Positions 35,436 to 45,636 are shown, counted from the first letter of the stretch. The stretch is DNA of 64,000 bases from Dorea_D sp963559605 (GCA_963559605.1 CAUWLL010000010.1:1-64000), one strand, 5' to 3'. Made by a program: numbers and translations. The notes: generated by a model not told the origin, from the letters alone.

Positions 35436-37415
35436 CTACATCTCGCACAATTCACATTTTTGTTCTTCCTTATCTTCACATGGGAATACATATCCCAGCA
35501 TAAAATAGAAAACGATCCACTCTGTAAGCCATAAAGGTTCTTCCGAATTTTCCACTAAACCAAACAATATTGCAATAATAGCTACACAAAATGCAAAGAA
35601 ACAATATACTTTGTCTCTTCTTTTATAATTATATTTTATAAAACTATAATAAACAGCGCTCAATAACAGAAATATATATGGTATGCCTGAAAACACTCCA
35701 TATCGATACATAATTGCCAGCATGCTATTATGAGGTGTTGTCGGTATTGTATACCCACATACCCTTGCCATATCCTTATGTCCTACTACGTTCATTATCC
35801 TAAAATAACTGGACCAGAACATATTTCTGCTGTTCGTAAAGCGCGTCATAGCAGGTGCATAGATCACCTGTTCCAAAACATTTTCTTTTTCTGCCGCTTC
35901 TACTTTTGCCATATCTGTCTGCTGTGGTCGTTTATAAATATCTACCGGAAATTCAACCTCTTTTCCAATCATCGGCGGAACATGTTGCACCGCCCATCTC
36001 AAAGTCATATGAACCGGTAACAACAAAGTACATAAAATGACCATCATCAAACCAATCTTTAACAGTTTCTTTGTCTTTATCACATCCATCCAAAGATGAC
36101 GGACAAATAAAAGAACAGCCAGTACTGACAATCCTATCCCTGCTGATGAATGCGTCATATAAGTAAAAGAAAGAGACATAAGAAGCAATACCGTATCTAT
36201 ACAAATCTGCCTTTTCTTTTTTTCTGAAAACAGTATTTCTATTTCCACCAAAAGCGCCAAATTTACTAAAATTAAATGCGCTGAAAATGTATTTGGGTTT
36301 GCTGATGGTCCCGGATACGACATTTCATTCAGCATTGGTCTGAAGCATATACTGAAAATGCAGAAAATAATAAAGGTTCCCTTCAGTGAAAGCATTAATT
36401 CTTTTATAAAAACCTTTGGTTCTTTCATATTATTCCAAACAAAATATAGAAAACCAAAAGCCACTAAATTAACTACTCCCATCAACATATGCCTTTTAGA
36501 AATCATATAATCTGATACACACATGACTATCGAGAGTAAGAACCAATAAAATACTAACGTTCGATTCCAAGAAACCCTTTTAAGCGGTCTTTCCAACATA
36601 GAAATTGCAATCACGAAAATAATCCCTATTGCAGTTGCAAGAATATACTTATAATAAACAGGGGAACTGTAAATCAGTACATTTTTCAAATACGCGATCA
36701 TTACCTGCCAGAAGATCAATAAACTCACTCTGCATATATGTTTCTGTCTGGAAGAAAACGCATCAATCAGCCAGAGAAGGGCATTCCCGACAGATATATA
36801 TATATCCTGTAAAACCTCTATTATCTTGTATATACGAAGTTTTCTCTTTCTTATGACAATTGAAACAGCGAATACAACTCCAGAATATATTAGCATACTG
36901 ATTACAAAGTACATTACATGTCCAGCTCTAAGTTCTATCTTCTCTTTTTCACGAATCTGTGTATTTTTCAGAGTAAATGTAACCTTATCCGGTGATACAA
37001 CATTCGCCACAAAATAAGAAAATGATTTTCCCGGAAGAGAAATTCTATTAATTCCGTCCTCTATCATAGCGTTTCGCTGAAAAACAAGTTCATGATTCAC
37101 AGAATAAAAATCTATCGCACATTCTATCTCTGCTTCAGTGTCCACATCCATATACAAATATTTCCATTTCCCTGCAGCCCAGTCAAAATTCACACGAAAG
37201 GCTGAGCCACTCAACTGCATGTCCTTTATATTATCAGGGTCATTTGTATAGGTACCTACTCCATATGGCGCCTCACACACCTCGCCGAATTTCAGCCCAT
37301 CTGTCAAGGACTTAGAACCGGTGGCATACATTCCCGTAAACAATAAGGAAATCAAAATGCCATTAAAAAGCCAGAACCACCAAATTCCTTTCTTCAAAAA
37401 CGAAAACCTTTTCAT
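35436..37415 (-). CDS. O-antigen-ligase-like membrane protein with N-terminal extracellular domain
   Basis: The 659-residue protein has one membrane helix (about 12-30), a beta-rich outside domain (about 35-160), then about 10 helices. A loop near 510-560 and the TTPHNSMLAIMYRYGVFSGIPY motif are typical of the Wzy/WaaL family. It could polymerise, ligate or cap a polymer from the teichoic-like locus. The extra N-terminal domain is unusual for WaaL and resembles carbohydrate- or lipid-facing modules. It is convergent with the plus-strand acyltransferase. Confidence 0.72.
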   Translation of the reverse strand: MKRFSFLKKGIWWFWLFNGILISLLFTGMYATGSKSLTDGLKFGEVCEAPYGVGTYTNDPDNIKDMQLSGSAFRVNFDWAAGKWKYLYMDVDTEAEIECAIDFYSVNHELVFQRNAMIEDGINRISLPGKSFSYFVANVVSPDKVTFTLKNTQIREKEKIELRAGHVMYFVISMLIYSGVVFAVSIVIRKRKLRIYKIIEVLQDIYISVGNALLWLIDAFSSRQKHICRVSLLIFWQVMIAYLKNVLIYSSPVYYKYILATAIGIIFVIAISMLERPLKRVSWNRTLVFYWFLLSIVMCVSDYMISKRHMLMGVVNLVAFGFLYFVWNNMKEPKVFIKELMLSLKGTFIIFCIFSICFRPMLNEMSYPGPSANPNTFSAHLILVNLALLVEIEILFSEKKKRQICIDTVLLLMSLSFTYMTHSSAGIGLSVLAVLLFVRHLWMDVIKTKKLLKIGLMMVILCTLLLPVHMTLRWAVQHVPPMIGKEVEFPVDIYKRPQQTDMAKVEAAEKENVLEQVIYAPAMTRFTNSRNMFWSSYFRIMNVVGHKDMARVCGYTIPTTPHNSMLAIMYRYGVFSGIPYIFLLLSAVYYSFIKYNYKRRDKVYCFFAFCVAIIAILFGLVENSEEPLWLTEWIVFYFMLGYVFPCEDKEEQKCELCEM

Positions 37416-37448
37416 TCTCTTTTTTATCCTCCATCTCGGAACAAACCG

Positions 37449-38894
37449 TTATTTTTTTACATCCATCATCCGTTCATAATTTGTCCTGTGCTGACCTTTC
37501 ATTTTGTCTTTTACCTTAGCCGCCAGACATCTGGCATCATTCTTTATGGAAGATTTATCAAGCATTTCTTTCTTTCGGTTACATTCTTTCAAATCTGCCT
37601 TTAATGTTTTTATCTCTTTTTTCTTTTCCTTCAATTCTTCTTTTTTATCTAAAATCTCAGAATCAAAAATCTTTTTCCACCGGAGCGCCAATTCTTCCAT
37701 TGACAGAAGCGCTGCCGATTGCACCTCACCCGGTAAGTGGATTTTCTCAACAGCCCGATCTAAAGGCGCCTCCTCAACAGTTTCCGCATCCTTATATATA
37801 TGCTTGATACCGTTCTGATCCAAAAAAGATATAAACCGTTCGAAATTCTCTTTATGCTGTTTGTACATACTGTCAAAATCCACATGTTCTATAAGATCGT
37901 ATAAGCTCCAATTTTCTTTTACATCTTGGCCCATAATATGTGGGATCTTGTGATAATCTGTCAACTCTTTCATGCGCGAGTCATGCGGTATCAATACGCA
38001 TGGTGTCCCTGCCTGTATAGCGGCAATGTTTCCATGCATTCTTCCGCCTACGCTCAAATCCATAGTCTTCAAAAAGTCTATCCAATCCTTTGCATGTAAA
38101 AAATATTTCACTCGATTCTCTTGATATATTTTATCGGAAATACGCGTCGGATACATTGGTTTATTCTGACCGTGTTTATACGGTACACCCATGTATAGTG
38201 TCCATAGTTCGTCTATCCTCTGCGGAAGAAAATAACTGTTAGGCACTTGCTCCAACACATTATTGAGGAAATTTAACGTATTGCTCGTTGATAATACCGA
38301 AGAATTTATACTGACCTTTAAATTGTCCGTAAGCTTTAACTCTTTTCTTTTTAACTGTCCTCCCTGTCCATACATAGATGGACAGCCGATCACCATATAA
38401 TCCTTGTCCTCTTTATATCCCAAGTGGGTTAAATACTTTCCGGTAATTTCTCCTCTGACACCAACAATAGCAGATTTTTCCAGTACTGCATCTATAAAAT
38501 TCTTAACGGTATCGTCGAATGGAAAACCTTTCGATAAATCATAATTTAGAGGCGCTCGGACTCCCACCCCTGCAATCACACACGGAATCTTTAACTTCTT
38601 CACCAGTTTTGTCATATCTTCCATATGTTTTACACCATTATCCCGGAACATATCCGCCAGTGGTATAATAAAATATTCGCAGTTTTCATTGATCCAATCT
38701 GCTTGATCAAGCCAGGCTTTATAACGATTCGGAATAAACTTTGTATCCTCCGATACCATTAACGTACGAAACACTCCGTAAGCATATACAAGGTTTCCCA
38801 CATTATTTCCGATCAGATTTTTACACATAACCTCTTCTGTACTTAATGTTTCAAAAGGAGTAAGTCCTGCACGTATAAATATTTGTTTCATCAT
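37449..38894 (-). CDS. Polysaccharide pyruvyl-transferase family protein with C-terminal coiled coil
   Basis: The protein has a GT-B-like PS_pyruv_trans core: GNNVGNLVYAYG at the start, AGVGVRAPL, IVGVRGEITGKYL, GCPSMYGQGG and SVGGRMHGNIAAIQAGTP. Family members such as CsaB add ketal-pyruvate to wall sugars, which anchors SLH proteins in some Gram-positives. The last 70 residues form a Lys/Glu-rich coiled coil (KKEELKEKKKEIKTLK), uncommon in the family. The ATG at 38894 has AGGAGG 4 bases upstream; a second ATG follows at 38891. The acceptor sugar is unknown. Confidence 0.8.
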   Translation of the reverse strand: MMKQIFIRAGLTPFETLSTEEVMCKNLIGNNVGNLVYAYGVFRTLMVSEDTKFIPNRYKAWLDQADWINENCEYFIIPLADMFRDNGVKHMEDMTKLVKKLKIPCVIAGVGVRAPLNYDLSKGFPFDDTVKNFIDAVLEKSAIVGVRGEITGKYLTHLGYKEDKDYMVIGCPSMYGQGGQLKRKELKLTDNLKVSINSSVLSTSNTLNFLNNVLEQVPNSYFLPQRIDELWTLYMGVPYKHGQNKPMYPTRISDKIYQENRVKYFLHAKDWIDFLKTMDLSVGGRMHGNIAAIQAGTPCVLIPHDSRMKELTDYHKIPHIMGQDVKENWSLYDLIEHVDFDSMYKQHKENFERFISFLDQNGIKHIYKDAETVEEAPLDRAVEKIHLPGEVQSAALLSMEELALRWKKIFDSEILDKKEELKEKKKEIKTLKADLKECNRKKEMLDKSSIKNDARCLAAKVKDKMKGQHRTNYERMMDVKK

Positions 38895-38925
38895 GATTCC
38901 TCCTGTCATTTATGAATTTAACATT

Positions 38926-39999
38926 TTAACTTTCTTTTACCTCTGTCCCCTTAGAACCCCCTAAACAATGTAATATTGTCCTATCCATATAGCCTATTAC
39001 TCTTTCAAAGATAACTGCCAGAGCAAATAGCGCTATAATACTTATAACCAAAAACAAATATGGAAATTTATTCAAACCTGCTTCTGCCAAAAACAGCATA
39101 GGGATTCTTTGTAAGATATACAGTTCAAACGTATGGTTTCCTATCCATTTTAAAACAGAGTTATGAATGCGGATTTTCATAGTTATAAGTACAATCACAA
39201 CTACAAATATGCATTCCCAAGCCTCGTATATGAGGAGACGTGTAATAAACGGACGCAGCAAAAATATCAAGCCACTTCCGATAATCAGTGCACAATAATA
39301 TAAATTTACTTTTTTCTGCAACAATGAATCTATTTTATCCTTCAAAACAGAATACCACATTCCCCCTACATAACAGAATATCGTATTAAACCACCAGTCT
39401 TCTTGCGGGCGAAAATAATGTAAGACTATTACATATATTCCTGACAACATCGTTACAGAAAGAAGTCCCAAAATATATTTGTTTCTAAAAATCAGAAAAC
39501 TAACCCATGTAACAATATACATTACCAAAATTGCAAAAATATACCAATTACTATTTCCAATACTTGTCCACCCCGTAAATGCCAAAAGAGTCGTTCTTAA
39601 ATCATAGCTTTTCCCTAATATAAGATTCACAAGTATATATAGACAAACTGCAACGGAAAAATTGAACCATGTAATAAATATTCGTTTCACGGGCATTTTC
39701 TTGACATATGAAATCCCTTTGTTTTTTATTGCTTCCTGTATTCCGTAACCAGAATAGAACAAAAACATAATAACAACTGTCTGTCCTAAAAAAGAAGCAA
39801 GACGCAAATAACTTTGGTCATATACGCTATCCAAAGCAACATACTGTTTAAAATGTGAGGCAATAATAAGCAGCATAGAAATCCCTTTTATGGAAGATGT
39901 TGTATCCCTCCCCATATAATCCGGACAAAATAGTTGTCCTTGGTACGCTTTTACTTGCCATATGGATAATACGACCATACCCAATAAATAAAAAATCAT
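38926..39999 (-). CDS. Membrane acyltransferase (Acyltransferase_3-like)
   Basis: The 357-residue, 9-10-helix protein begins with a hydrophobic helix rather than the usual cytoplasmic start and then has SIKGISMLLIIASHFKQY with the family His, and LFYSGYGIQEA. NSNWYIFAI replaces the HLWY-type site. It is probably an O-acetyltransferase for the teichoic-like polymer whose genes lie upstream in transcription. Confidence 0.78.
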   Translation of the reverse strand: MIFYLLGMVVLSIWQVKAYQGQLFCPDYMGRDTTSSIKGISMLLIIASHFKQYVALDSVYDQSYLRLASFLGQTVVIMFLFYSGYGIQEAIKNKGISYVKKMPVKRIFITWFNFSVAVCLYILVNLILGKSYDLRTTLLAFTGWTSIGNSNWYIFAILVMYIVTWVSFLIFRNKYILGLLSVTMLSGIYVIVLHYFRPQEDWWFNTIFCYVGGMWYSVLKDKIDSLLQKKVNLYYCALIIGSGLIFLLRPFITRLLIYEAWECIFVVVIVLITMKIRIHNSVLKWIGNHTFELYILQRIPMLFLAEAGLNKFPYLFLVISIIALFALAVIFERVIGYMDRTILHCLGGSKGTEVKES

Positions 40000-40021
40000 A
40001 ATCGTTTTACTCTCTGTCTGC

Positions 40022-41035
40022 TTATTTTTGAATTTCTTTACATATTACTTCTGAAGCATCTAAGCCGGAAGGAAAAGAAAACTCTTCCCAAAAACTTTTA
40101 AAATCCTTTTCTTGTAAATCTTCTAATGAAAAATCTCCCAAATCGTTTATAAACAGATCCGGATAATGCTTTTTCATATATTTTTCAAAATTATTATTTC
40201 GATAGTTCAGACAATATACCGGCTTTTTCCTCATGGAGTAACATGTCGCACGCATGCCGTCATTTGTGATCAAGGCATCTGATATATGAAGTAAATGACT
40301 TTCTTGTATTAATTTGCCTGTATACCCCAGTTTATCTTTGTATTTTGATGACAGACTGCTGCATACTTCCAATATATTTCTATTATTCGTAAGAACAAAC
40401 CAGTCGTTTTCTAATTTATCCAGCATATCTTTCAATCTTTGAACATCTAGCATTTCTTCCTCATCTTTAAATGCCCCTACAGTTATAATTGTAAGTATTT
40501 TTTTCCCCTTCATTTCCGGATAATAAAACTGTAGATTTTTTAAAATTCTCTTCTGCTTTTCTTCATGACATATATCCCATCCTAATGGCAATGTTACATT
40601 TGTAATAACTTTTTGCTTCCCGGCGTCATAACACTCTTCCAATACTTTTTCACAAAAAGGTGAGGTAACTAACAGATGCGTAAATCCTATGAGCTTCTTT
40701 TTTTGTTCAAGTGTTTTCTCCTCTGCTTCCATTTTATTTTTGAACATATAGTCATAACAGTTCATTAACAAAAAACGTTTCCCTTTAATCCTTTGTTCAT
40801 CTTCTCTTTTAATAGAATTGTCCTGACAGATCACATGCTCGATCGTTTCACAAAAATCTTTTTTTGCCGCTTTGATTTCCCTTTTTTTCCATGAGTCACT
40901 ACTTTTTTCATTTTGAACAAAATATTGAAAAGTCACATCTTTCATACGAGATAAAAGCATATCCTTTACCGCTTTAAGATTGGGACCCATCCCTCTTCCA
41001 CAGGTACTCATGAACGTGATATTTATATTAGACAC
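40022..41035 (-). CDS. GT-B-like protein related to TagB/TagF transferases
   Basis: The 337-residue protein is not clearly assigned. ISDALITNDGMRATCYSMRKKPVYCLNY resembles the SDxLITDYSSxxFEYxLLxKP core of CDP-polyol phosphotransferases, but the HP and APTFRG motifs of that family are missing or altered. It may be a glycosyltransferase of GT-B fold or a divergent family member. The GTG start at 41035 shares a base with the TAG of the upstream gene and has GGAGG 7 bases upstream, so it is coupled to the large bifunctional transferase. Confidence 0.55.
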   Translation of the reverse strand: MSNINITFMSTCGRGMGPNLKAVKDMLLSRMKDVTFQYFVQNEKSSDSWKKREIKAAKKDFCETIEHVICQDNSIKREDEQRIKGKRFLLMNCYDYMFKNKMEAEEKTLEQKKKLIGFTHLLVTSPFCEKVLEECYDAGKQKVITNVTLPLGWDICHEEKQKRILKNLQFYYPEMKGKKILTIITVGAFKDEEEMLDVQRLKDMLDKLENDWFVLTNNRNILEVCSSLSSKYKDKLGYTGKLIQESHLLHISDALITNDGMRATCYSMRKKPVYCLNYRNNNFEKYMKKHYPDLFINDLGDFSLEDLQEKDFKSFWEEFSFPSGLDASEVICKEIQK

Positions 41036-43857
41036 TACGTTTCCTCCATATAAGAATTGATTATATTTGCTATTCTTTCACAACTATGTCCGTCACAAGC
41101 TGACATATACTTTTGTAAAAACTTTTCGTATTTAGAAGTAATCCTATGCTTTTCGGAATCCCTTAGGTATTCTTCCAGTTCTTCCTGAGTCTCACATATA
41201 TCGCAAGGCAGATCTTCCGGATATTTCAAATAGAATCCTCGATCATACGTTACCAAATCATAACAATAAAGCGCAATTGGCTTTCGTAATAATGCATATT
41301 CGAATATTACCGATGAATAGTCTGTAATTAACATATCAGACACAAACATCATCTCATTCGTTGAAAAATCACGGATCACTCTGATGTTATTATATTTTTT
41401 TTCAATAATGTCATTTTCCATGACCGGATGCGGACATATAATAAATATTTGATTCGGCAGTAAACGCTCAGATAATCTGTCAAAATCAATCCTCGGTTCA
41501 AATATTGTTCTTTCCGTATTTCCCCCACGGAAAGTCGGCGCATATATGATCACAAATTTTGTTGCCAGATCCGGATATTTTTCATATACCTTCTGCTTTT
41601 TCTGTTCTATTAAATCCCGGTTAAAAAATTCATCTGTTCTTGCACTTCCCAATGCCTTAACCTTGTTAATATCAACATCAAATGCATCTGCATAAATCTT
41701 TCTTACATGTCTGCCGCTCACAGTTACCAGATTGTATTGACTATGTGTAGCTCTGTCAGTTCTTAATGACAGGTGCGTACCTCTTTGTCCGAATTTTTTA
41801 AATGCACCGCATGCATGCCACAGCTGGATCACTCTTTGTTCCGGTTTTAACTTCACATATCTCAAATATTTCACGTAATCATCCGTTATAATAACTTTGC
41901 TTGTAAATATATAATAAAATATTTTCAACTCTGTAAATTTATCATGTGGCAATCTCTTGGCATATATAATCTTTTTCCCTTTGATATAAGGATATAGCGC
42001 TTTAGCGTTTCCTTCAAGTTCTCCGTCTTTTCGGATCGTAAAAAAAAGCACTTGATCTTTACAGGGCTGCATCGAAAGAAAACTGACTATTTTCTTAAAT
42101 ATTCTTTTCGGAATTGTTTTCATCGAAAGCAATTGCGCCTTTCGGTAGAACTCTTTCGTTTCTACCTCCAATTCTTTATTTCTAAGATCTGCCGGATTTT
42201 CTTTAAAAATTAATTGAACGAATTCTTTTTCTTCTTCCGGAACCGTATACTCTATATAGGAATCTTCCGATCTTTCGTAAATCACACTTCCTGTATCTTT
42301 AAAAGCATAATAGCCTGTATTATACAGCTTTGGAAGAAATTCTAACAGCGAACCCTCAAAACGATCCCACACCTCTTGCAAATACTCTACTCTAAAAAAC
42401 TTATTTGCCAGCGTGTGATCCATGCATGCGTATGCGTTCATATGCATTCCTGAAAAATGTGAATTGTAAGCCCAGCTGCTAAGAAACACAGGCTGTATAT
42501 CTCCGTAATCTCTATGATAGATTACTTCAATTGTGAAATCTGCCACTGACTTGGCAAAAAATTTTACAGTTTTCATAAATGCATCGTTAGCATATGTAAA
42601 CTTTGGATCTGCAAATAAAACATAGGGTGTCCGAACCTTCGGGAAAGCTTTTACGTACATCTCATTTTGCGATTCCGCCTCTACATATGATATTCCATCC
42701 TGCATCAGATTATTTTCTTTCGCTACAGCCTCCATATTCGCAGAAGCAATTACTCTGAATGCAACCATTTTCTGATTCACTAGACTGTTTAAACACTTTA
42801 GAAAATCTTCTTTCTCTGAATCATCACTGTACAATATAACCGTAATAAGCGCCTGATCTACCAGCTCTTTTCTTGTAACAGGAAGCTGGTATAAAGATAA
42901 TTCCGGATGCGCATCTATCAGCCGGAATATCGATTTCATATCCAGCATGCGCATCTTTTCATTCACTTCATCTGTAATAAGATTAACTGTTTTTTCATCT
43001 ATAGACCAGAATTTTGAATAAAACTGATTAAAAAGTATTTGTAACTCTTTACACAAAATCTCATTTAAATACTTACATAGTTCTTCATCTTTTTCTTTTA
43101 TCTCGTTTTCCGAATGGTATTCTGAAAAGTCTCTTAATATACTTTTTACCGCAGCATTATAAATCAAACGATGAGCCGTGATATAATCCTCTATCTTTTT
43201 TGGAGACACAGAAGATGTAATGGATGTTGTTTCTCCATCAAACATCCTTCGATAATGGAATATTATCTTATCTAAGCCTACAATTTTCTCGCTGTTGAAA
43301 ATACAAGTCATTGTAAAAACACCGTCTTCTGAGTATGAAATAGGCTCAAATCTCAAAGAGAGCTTCTCAATTAATTCTCTTTTAAAAAGTTTGTTGCACA
43401 AAGAAAATGTCCATAAAAGTCTTCTGTCATACCGTTCTATATCGTCTGACATCACGATTTCATTCAGATTATTAACACTTGTTGTTCCATTTTTATCAAA
43501 AATATCATATTTACCAATCACTAAATCTGCACAACATAATTCAGCTCTTTCGTACAATGCTTCCAGAGCCTCTTCTTCCAGCACATCATCTGAATCGAAA
43601 AAGTAAATATATTCTCCCGTTGCGTGCTCCAATCCCATATTACGGGCAGAAGAAGGCCCTCCGTTTTCTTTATCAAGCACTTTTACATGAGCATATCTTT
43701 TTTCATATCCTCTCAAGATTTCCAATGTATTATCTGTTGAACCATCATTTATCACAATAACCTCAAAATCTCCCAATGACTGGTTCACGATGCTGTCCAT
43801 TGTTGCTTTCAAATACTTCTCTGCATTATACGCTGCAATAATTACTGTTATCTTCAT
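41035..43857 (-). CDS. Bifunctional GT2 plus CDP-polyol phosphotransferase
   Basis: Residues 1 to about 330 are a family 2 glycosyltransferase: VIIAAYNAEKYL, VINDGSTDNT, and the DxD motif in FFDSDD. The middle (about 350-560) looks like a second, degenerate GT2-like region. Residues from about 600 to 940 are a TagF-type transferase with WHACGAFKKFG, IIYAPTFRGGNTERTI, ICPHPVM and MLITDYSSVIFEYALLRKP. It could add both a sugar and a polyol-phosphate to one polymer. The total is 940 residues. It is next to tarJ/tarI, so the donor is likely CDP-ribitol, by inference. Confidence 0.87.
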   Translation of the reverse strand: MKITVIIAAYNAEKYLKATMDSIVNQSLGDFEVIVINDGSTDNTLEILRGYEKRYAHVKVLDKENGGPSSARNMGLEHATGEYIYFFDSDDVLEEEALEALYERAELCCADLVIGKYDIFDKNGTTSVNNLNEIVMSDDIERYDRRLLWTFSLCNKLFKRELIEKLSLRFEPISYSEDGVFTMTCIFNSEKIVGLDKIIFHYRRMFDGETTSITSSVSPKKIEDYITAHRLIYNAAVKSILRDFSEYHSENEIKEKDEELCKYLNEILCKELQILFNQFYSKFWSIDEKTVNLITDEVNEKMRMLDMKSIFRLIDAHPELSLYQLPVTRKELVDQALITVILYSDDSEKEDFLKCLNSLVNQKMVAFRVIASANMEAVAKENNLMQDGISYVEAESQNEMYVKAFPKVRTPYVLFADPKFTYANDAFMKTVKFFAKSVADFTIEVIYHRDYGDIQPVFLSSWAYNSHFSGMHMNAYACMDHTLANKFFRVEYLQEVWDRFEGSLLEFLPKLYNTGYYAFKDTGSVIYERSEDSYIEYTVPEEEKEFVQLIFKENPADLRNKELEVETKEFYRKAQLLSMKTIPKRIFKKIVSFLSMQPCKDQVLFFTIRKDGELEGNAKALYPYIKGKKIIYAKRLPHDKFTELKIFYYIFTSKVIITDDYVKYLRYVKLKPEQRVIQLWHACGAFKKFGQRGTHLSLRTDRATHSQYNLVTVSGRHVRKIYADAFDVDINKVKALGSARTDEFFNRDLIEQKKQKVYEKYPDLATKFVIIYAPTFRGGNTERTIFEPRIDFDRLSERLLPNQIFIICPHPVMENDIIEKKYNNIRVIRDFSTNEMMFVSDMLITDYSSVIFEYALLRKPIALYCYDLVTYDRGFYLKYPEDLPCDICETQEELEEYLRDSEKHRITSKYEKFLQKYMSACDGHSCERIANIINSYMEET

Positions 43858-43891
43858 ACCATCTTATCCCATTCAACTGTAATAATCTTCT

Positions 43892-44917
43892 CTAATCATC
43901 CCACACCATGATCGTTTTGCCGATCAGCTTGTGAATATCTGACTCAAACGCCTCTACAATATCCTTGATACCGTGTACTGTAATCTGGCTTCCCACTATA
44001 TTCTCCAAATAAACGACTATATCCGGATTCTCCTCATATAATTGCACCAGCCCCACATAGTCCTCACGTCCGCTTCTGCTGCTTCCGAATACACGAAGTC
44101 CCTTTTCCAGGATCATGCGGGTATTGATCGGCGCCAAATCCTCTGTTACTCCCAAGATTGATATAGTTCCCTCCGGTCGGATATAATCAATGATCTGGTT
44201 GATCGCTTTCGGCGCGCCTGTACTTCCCACGCATTCAAACGCATGATCCATAACAAAATCTTCCGGAATCTGGTCAATCCTATAAGTCTCGTCCACAAAA
44301 GTAAAGTCCATCAGCTTATTTTCATGGACACCGAACACTACCACCTTCATATCCGGGAATCTCTTTTTCAAAAGAAGGGAAGTAATATAGCTGAGGTTCC
44401 CATCCCCCCATACGGCAACGGTATCCCTTCTTTCATGCGCAATCTTGTCAAACCGTGAAATCGCATGGTAACTAACACTTACAAGTTCTGTAAATGCCGC
44501 CACTGTATTATTTATATCTTCCGGGAGAGCAACTAAACGATCCGGTGTTGTCTGGATATACTCCTGCAAGAATCCATCTGTTCCACTGGCACGGAATCTA
44601 CTGGAACGCAGATAGTTTTCTGCAATAATATCATCTGACTCAGAAGGAAGATTCGGAATCATGACCACTTTTTGTCCCACTTCAAAAGTCCCCGTAGGAT
44701 CGTAGATAACCTTTCCGATACCTTCGTGGATCAATGCCATAGGAAGCTTTTTCTTTAAGATTTCTTCTCCCCTTGTTCCCTGATAATATCTTTGATCGGC
44801 ATTACAGATAGACAGATAAGTCGGACGCACGATCACCTGCTCATTGTCCAGCGTAATATCCTGAAAACTTATCTCAAACTGACGAGGTCTTTTTAACTGA
44901 TATACTGCATTTAACAT
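43892..44917 (-). CDS. tarJ: Ribulose-5-phosphate reductase TarJ
   Basis: The 341-residue zinc-dependent medium-chain alcohol-dehydrogenase-type enzyme makes ribitol-5-phosphate from ribulose-5-phosphate with NADPH. Visible features are STYLSICNADQRYYQG-like Zn-site residues near the start, IHEGIGKVIYD, and AVWGDGNLSYITSLLLKK for the coenzyme. It follows tarI with a TAATG overlap, the standard tarI-tarJ arrangement in poly(ribitol phosphate) loci. Confidence 0.9.
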   Translation of the reverse strand: MLNAVYQLKRPRQFEISFQDITLDNEQVIVRPTYLSICNADQRYYQGTRGEEILKKKLPMALIHEGIGKVIYDPTGTFEVGQKVVMIPNLPSESDDIIAENYLRSSRFRASGTDGFLQEYIQTTPDRLVALPEDINNTVAAFTELVSVSYHAISRFDKIAHERRDTVAVWGDGNLSYITSLLLKKRFPDMKVVVFGVHENKLMDFTFVDETYRIDQIPEDFVMDHAFECVGSTGAPKAINQIIDYIRPEGTISILGVTEDLAPINTRMILEKGLRVFGSSRSGREDYVGLVQLYEENPDIVVYLENIVGSQITVHGIKDIVEAFESDIHKLIGKTIMVWDD

Positions 44918-45636
44918 TACATATCACCTCCGAGAAGAGACTCTGCAACTTTAATATCATAAGGATAGGTAATTTTAATATTCCACACCTCTCCTTCCAC
45001 AAGCTCTACTCTCTCTCCTTTTAACACCATGATCTTACATGCATCTGTCAGAATTTCTTTCTCGTCGTCTGTCAGACTTTCATAAAGTTCTTTCAGTTTT
45101 TTTGCCCGGAAAGACTGCGGCGTCTGTCCCTGATACATCATAGAGCGATCCGGTATCTCTGTAATATGCTGGCCGTTATCGCTGCACACGATCGTGTCCG
45201 TTGCGGATACAACTGTATCACAAGCGCCGTATTTGCAGGCTGCCTCCACATTCTCACGCAAGATTCTGTGACTGACAAAAGGACGCACAGAATCATGTGT
45301 CACAATAATAGTTTCTTCTGTAAGTCCGTAATTTTCTTCAATGTAACGGATCGCATTCATGATCGTTTCATTTCGGCTACTTCCGCCCTCGATAACTACT
45401 GCTCTTTCTGCGCCCGGCACATATTTTTTTATAATATCTCTCGTATGGTTCACCCACTGCTTCGGAGATAGAACGATAATCTGGTCGAACTCCGGCTGCA
45501 CAACAAATTTTTCAATAGTATGTGCTATGATCGGTTTGCCTCCCAGTTCCATAAACTGCTTCGGTTTTTCGACATTCCCCATTCTTGTTCCTTTGCCGCC
45601 GGCAAGAATTACGCCAAATACACTTTTCTTTTCCAT
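44917..45636 (-). CDS. tarI: Ribitol-5-phosphate cytidylyltransferase TarI
   Basis: The 239-residue IspD-fold enzyme makes CDP-ribitol. It has LAGGKGTRMG, KPKQFMELGGKPII, SSRNETIMNAI and HDSVRPFVS. The ATG at 45636 has AGGAGG 9 bases upstream and gives the usual TarI length. Pairing with tarJ distinguishes it from true IspD. A second cytidylyltransferase of this fold lies at 52525-53283. Confidence 0.9.
   Translation of the reverse strand: MEKKSVFGVILAGGKGTRMGNVEKPKQFMELGGKPIIAHTIEKFVVQPEFDQIIVLSPKQWVNHTRDIIKKYVPGAERAVVIEGGSSRNETIMNAIRYIEENYGLTEETIIVTHDSVRPFVSHRILRENVEAACKYGACDTVVSATDTIVCSDNGQHITEIPDRSMMYQGQTPQSFRAKKLKELYESLTDDEKEILTDACKIMVLKGERVELVEGEVWNIKITYPYDIKVAESLLGGDM

Noticed and set aside
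40022..41035. Possible pseudogene status of the TagF-like small protein
   Set aside because: The frame is complete, has a good ribosome site and is coupled to its neighbour, so it was kept as a gene with unclear function.
44404..44409. C6 run in tarJ
   Set aside because: The frame is intact and six bases is below the length usually prone to phase variation.
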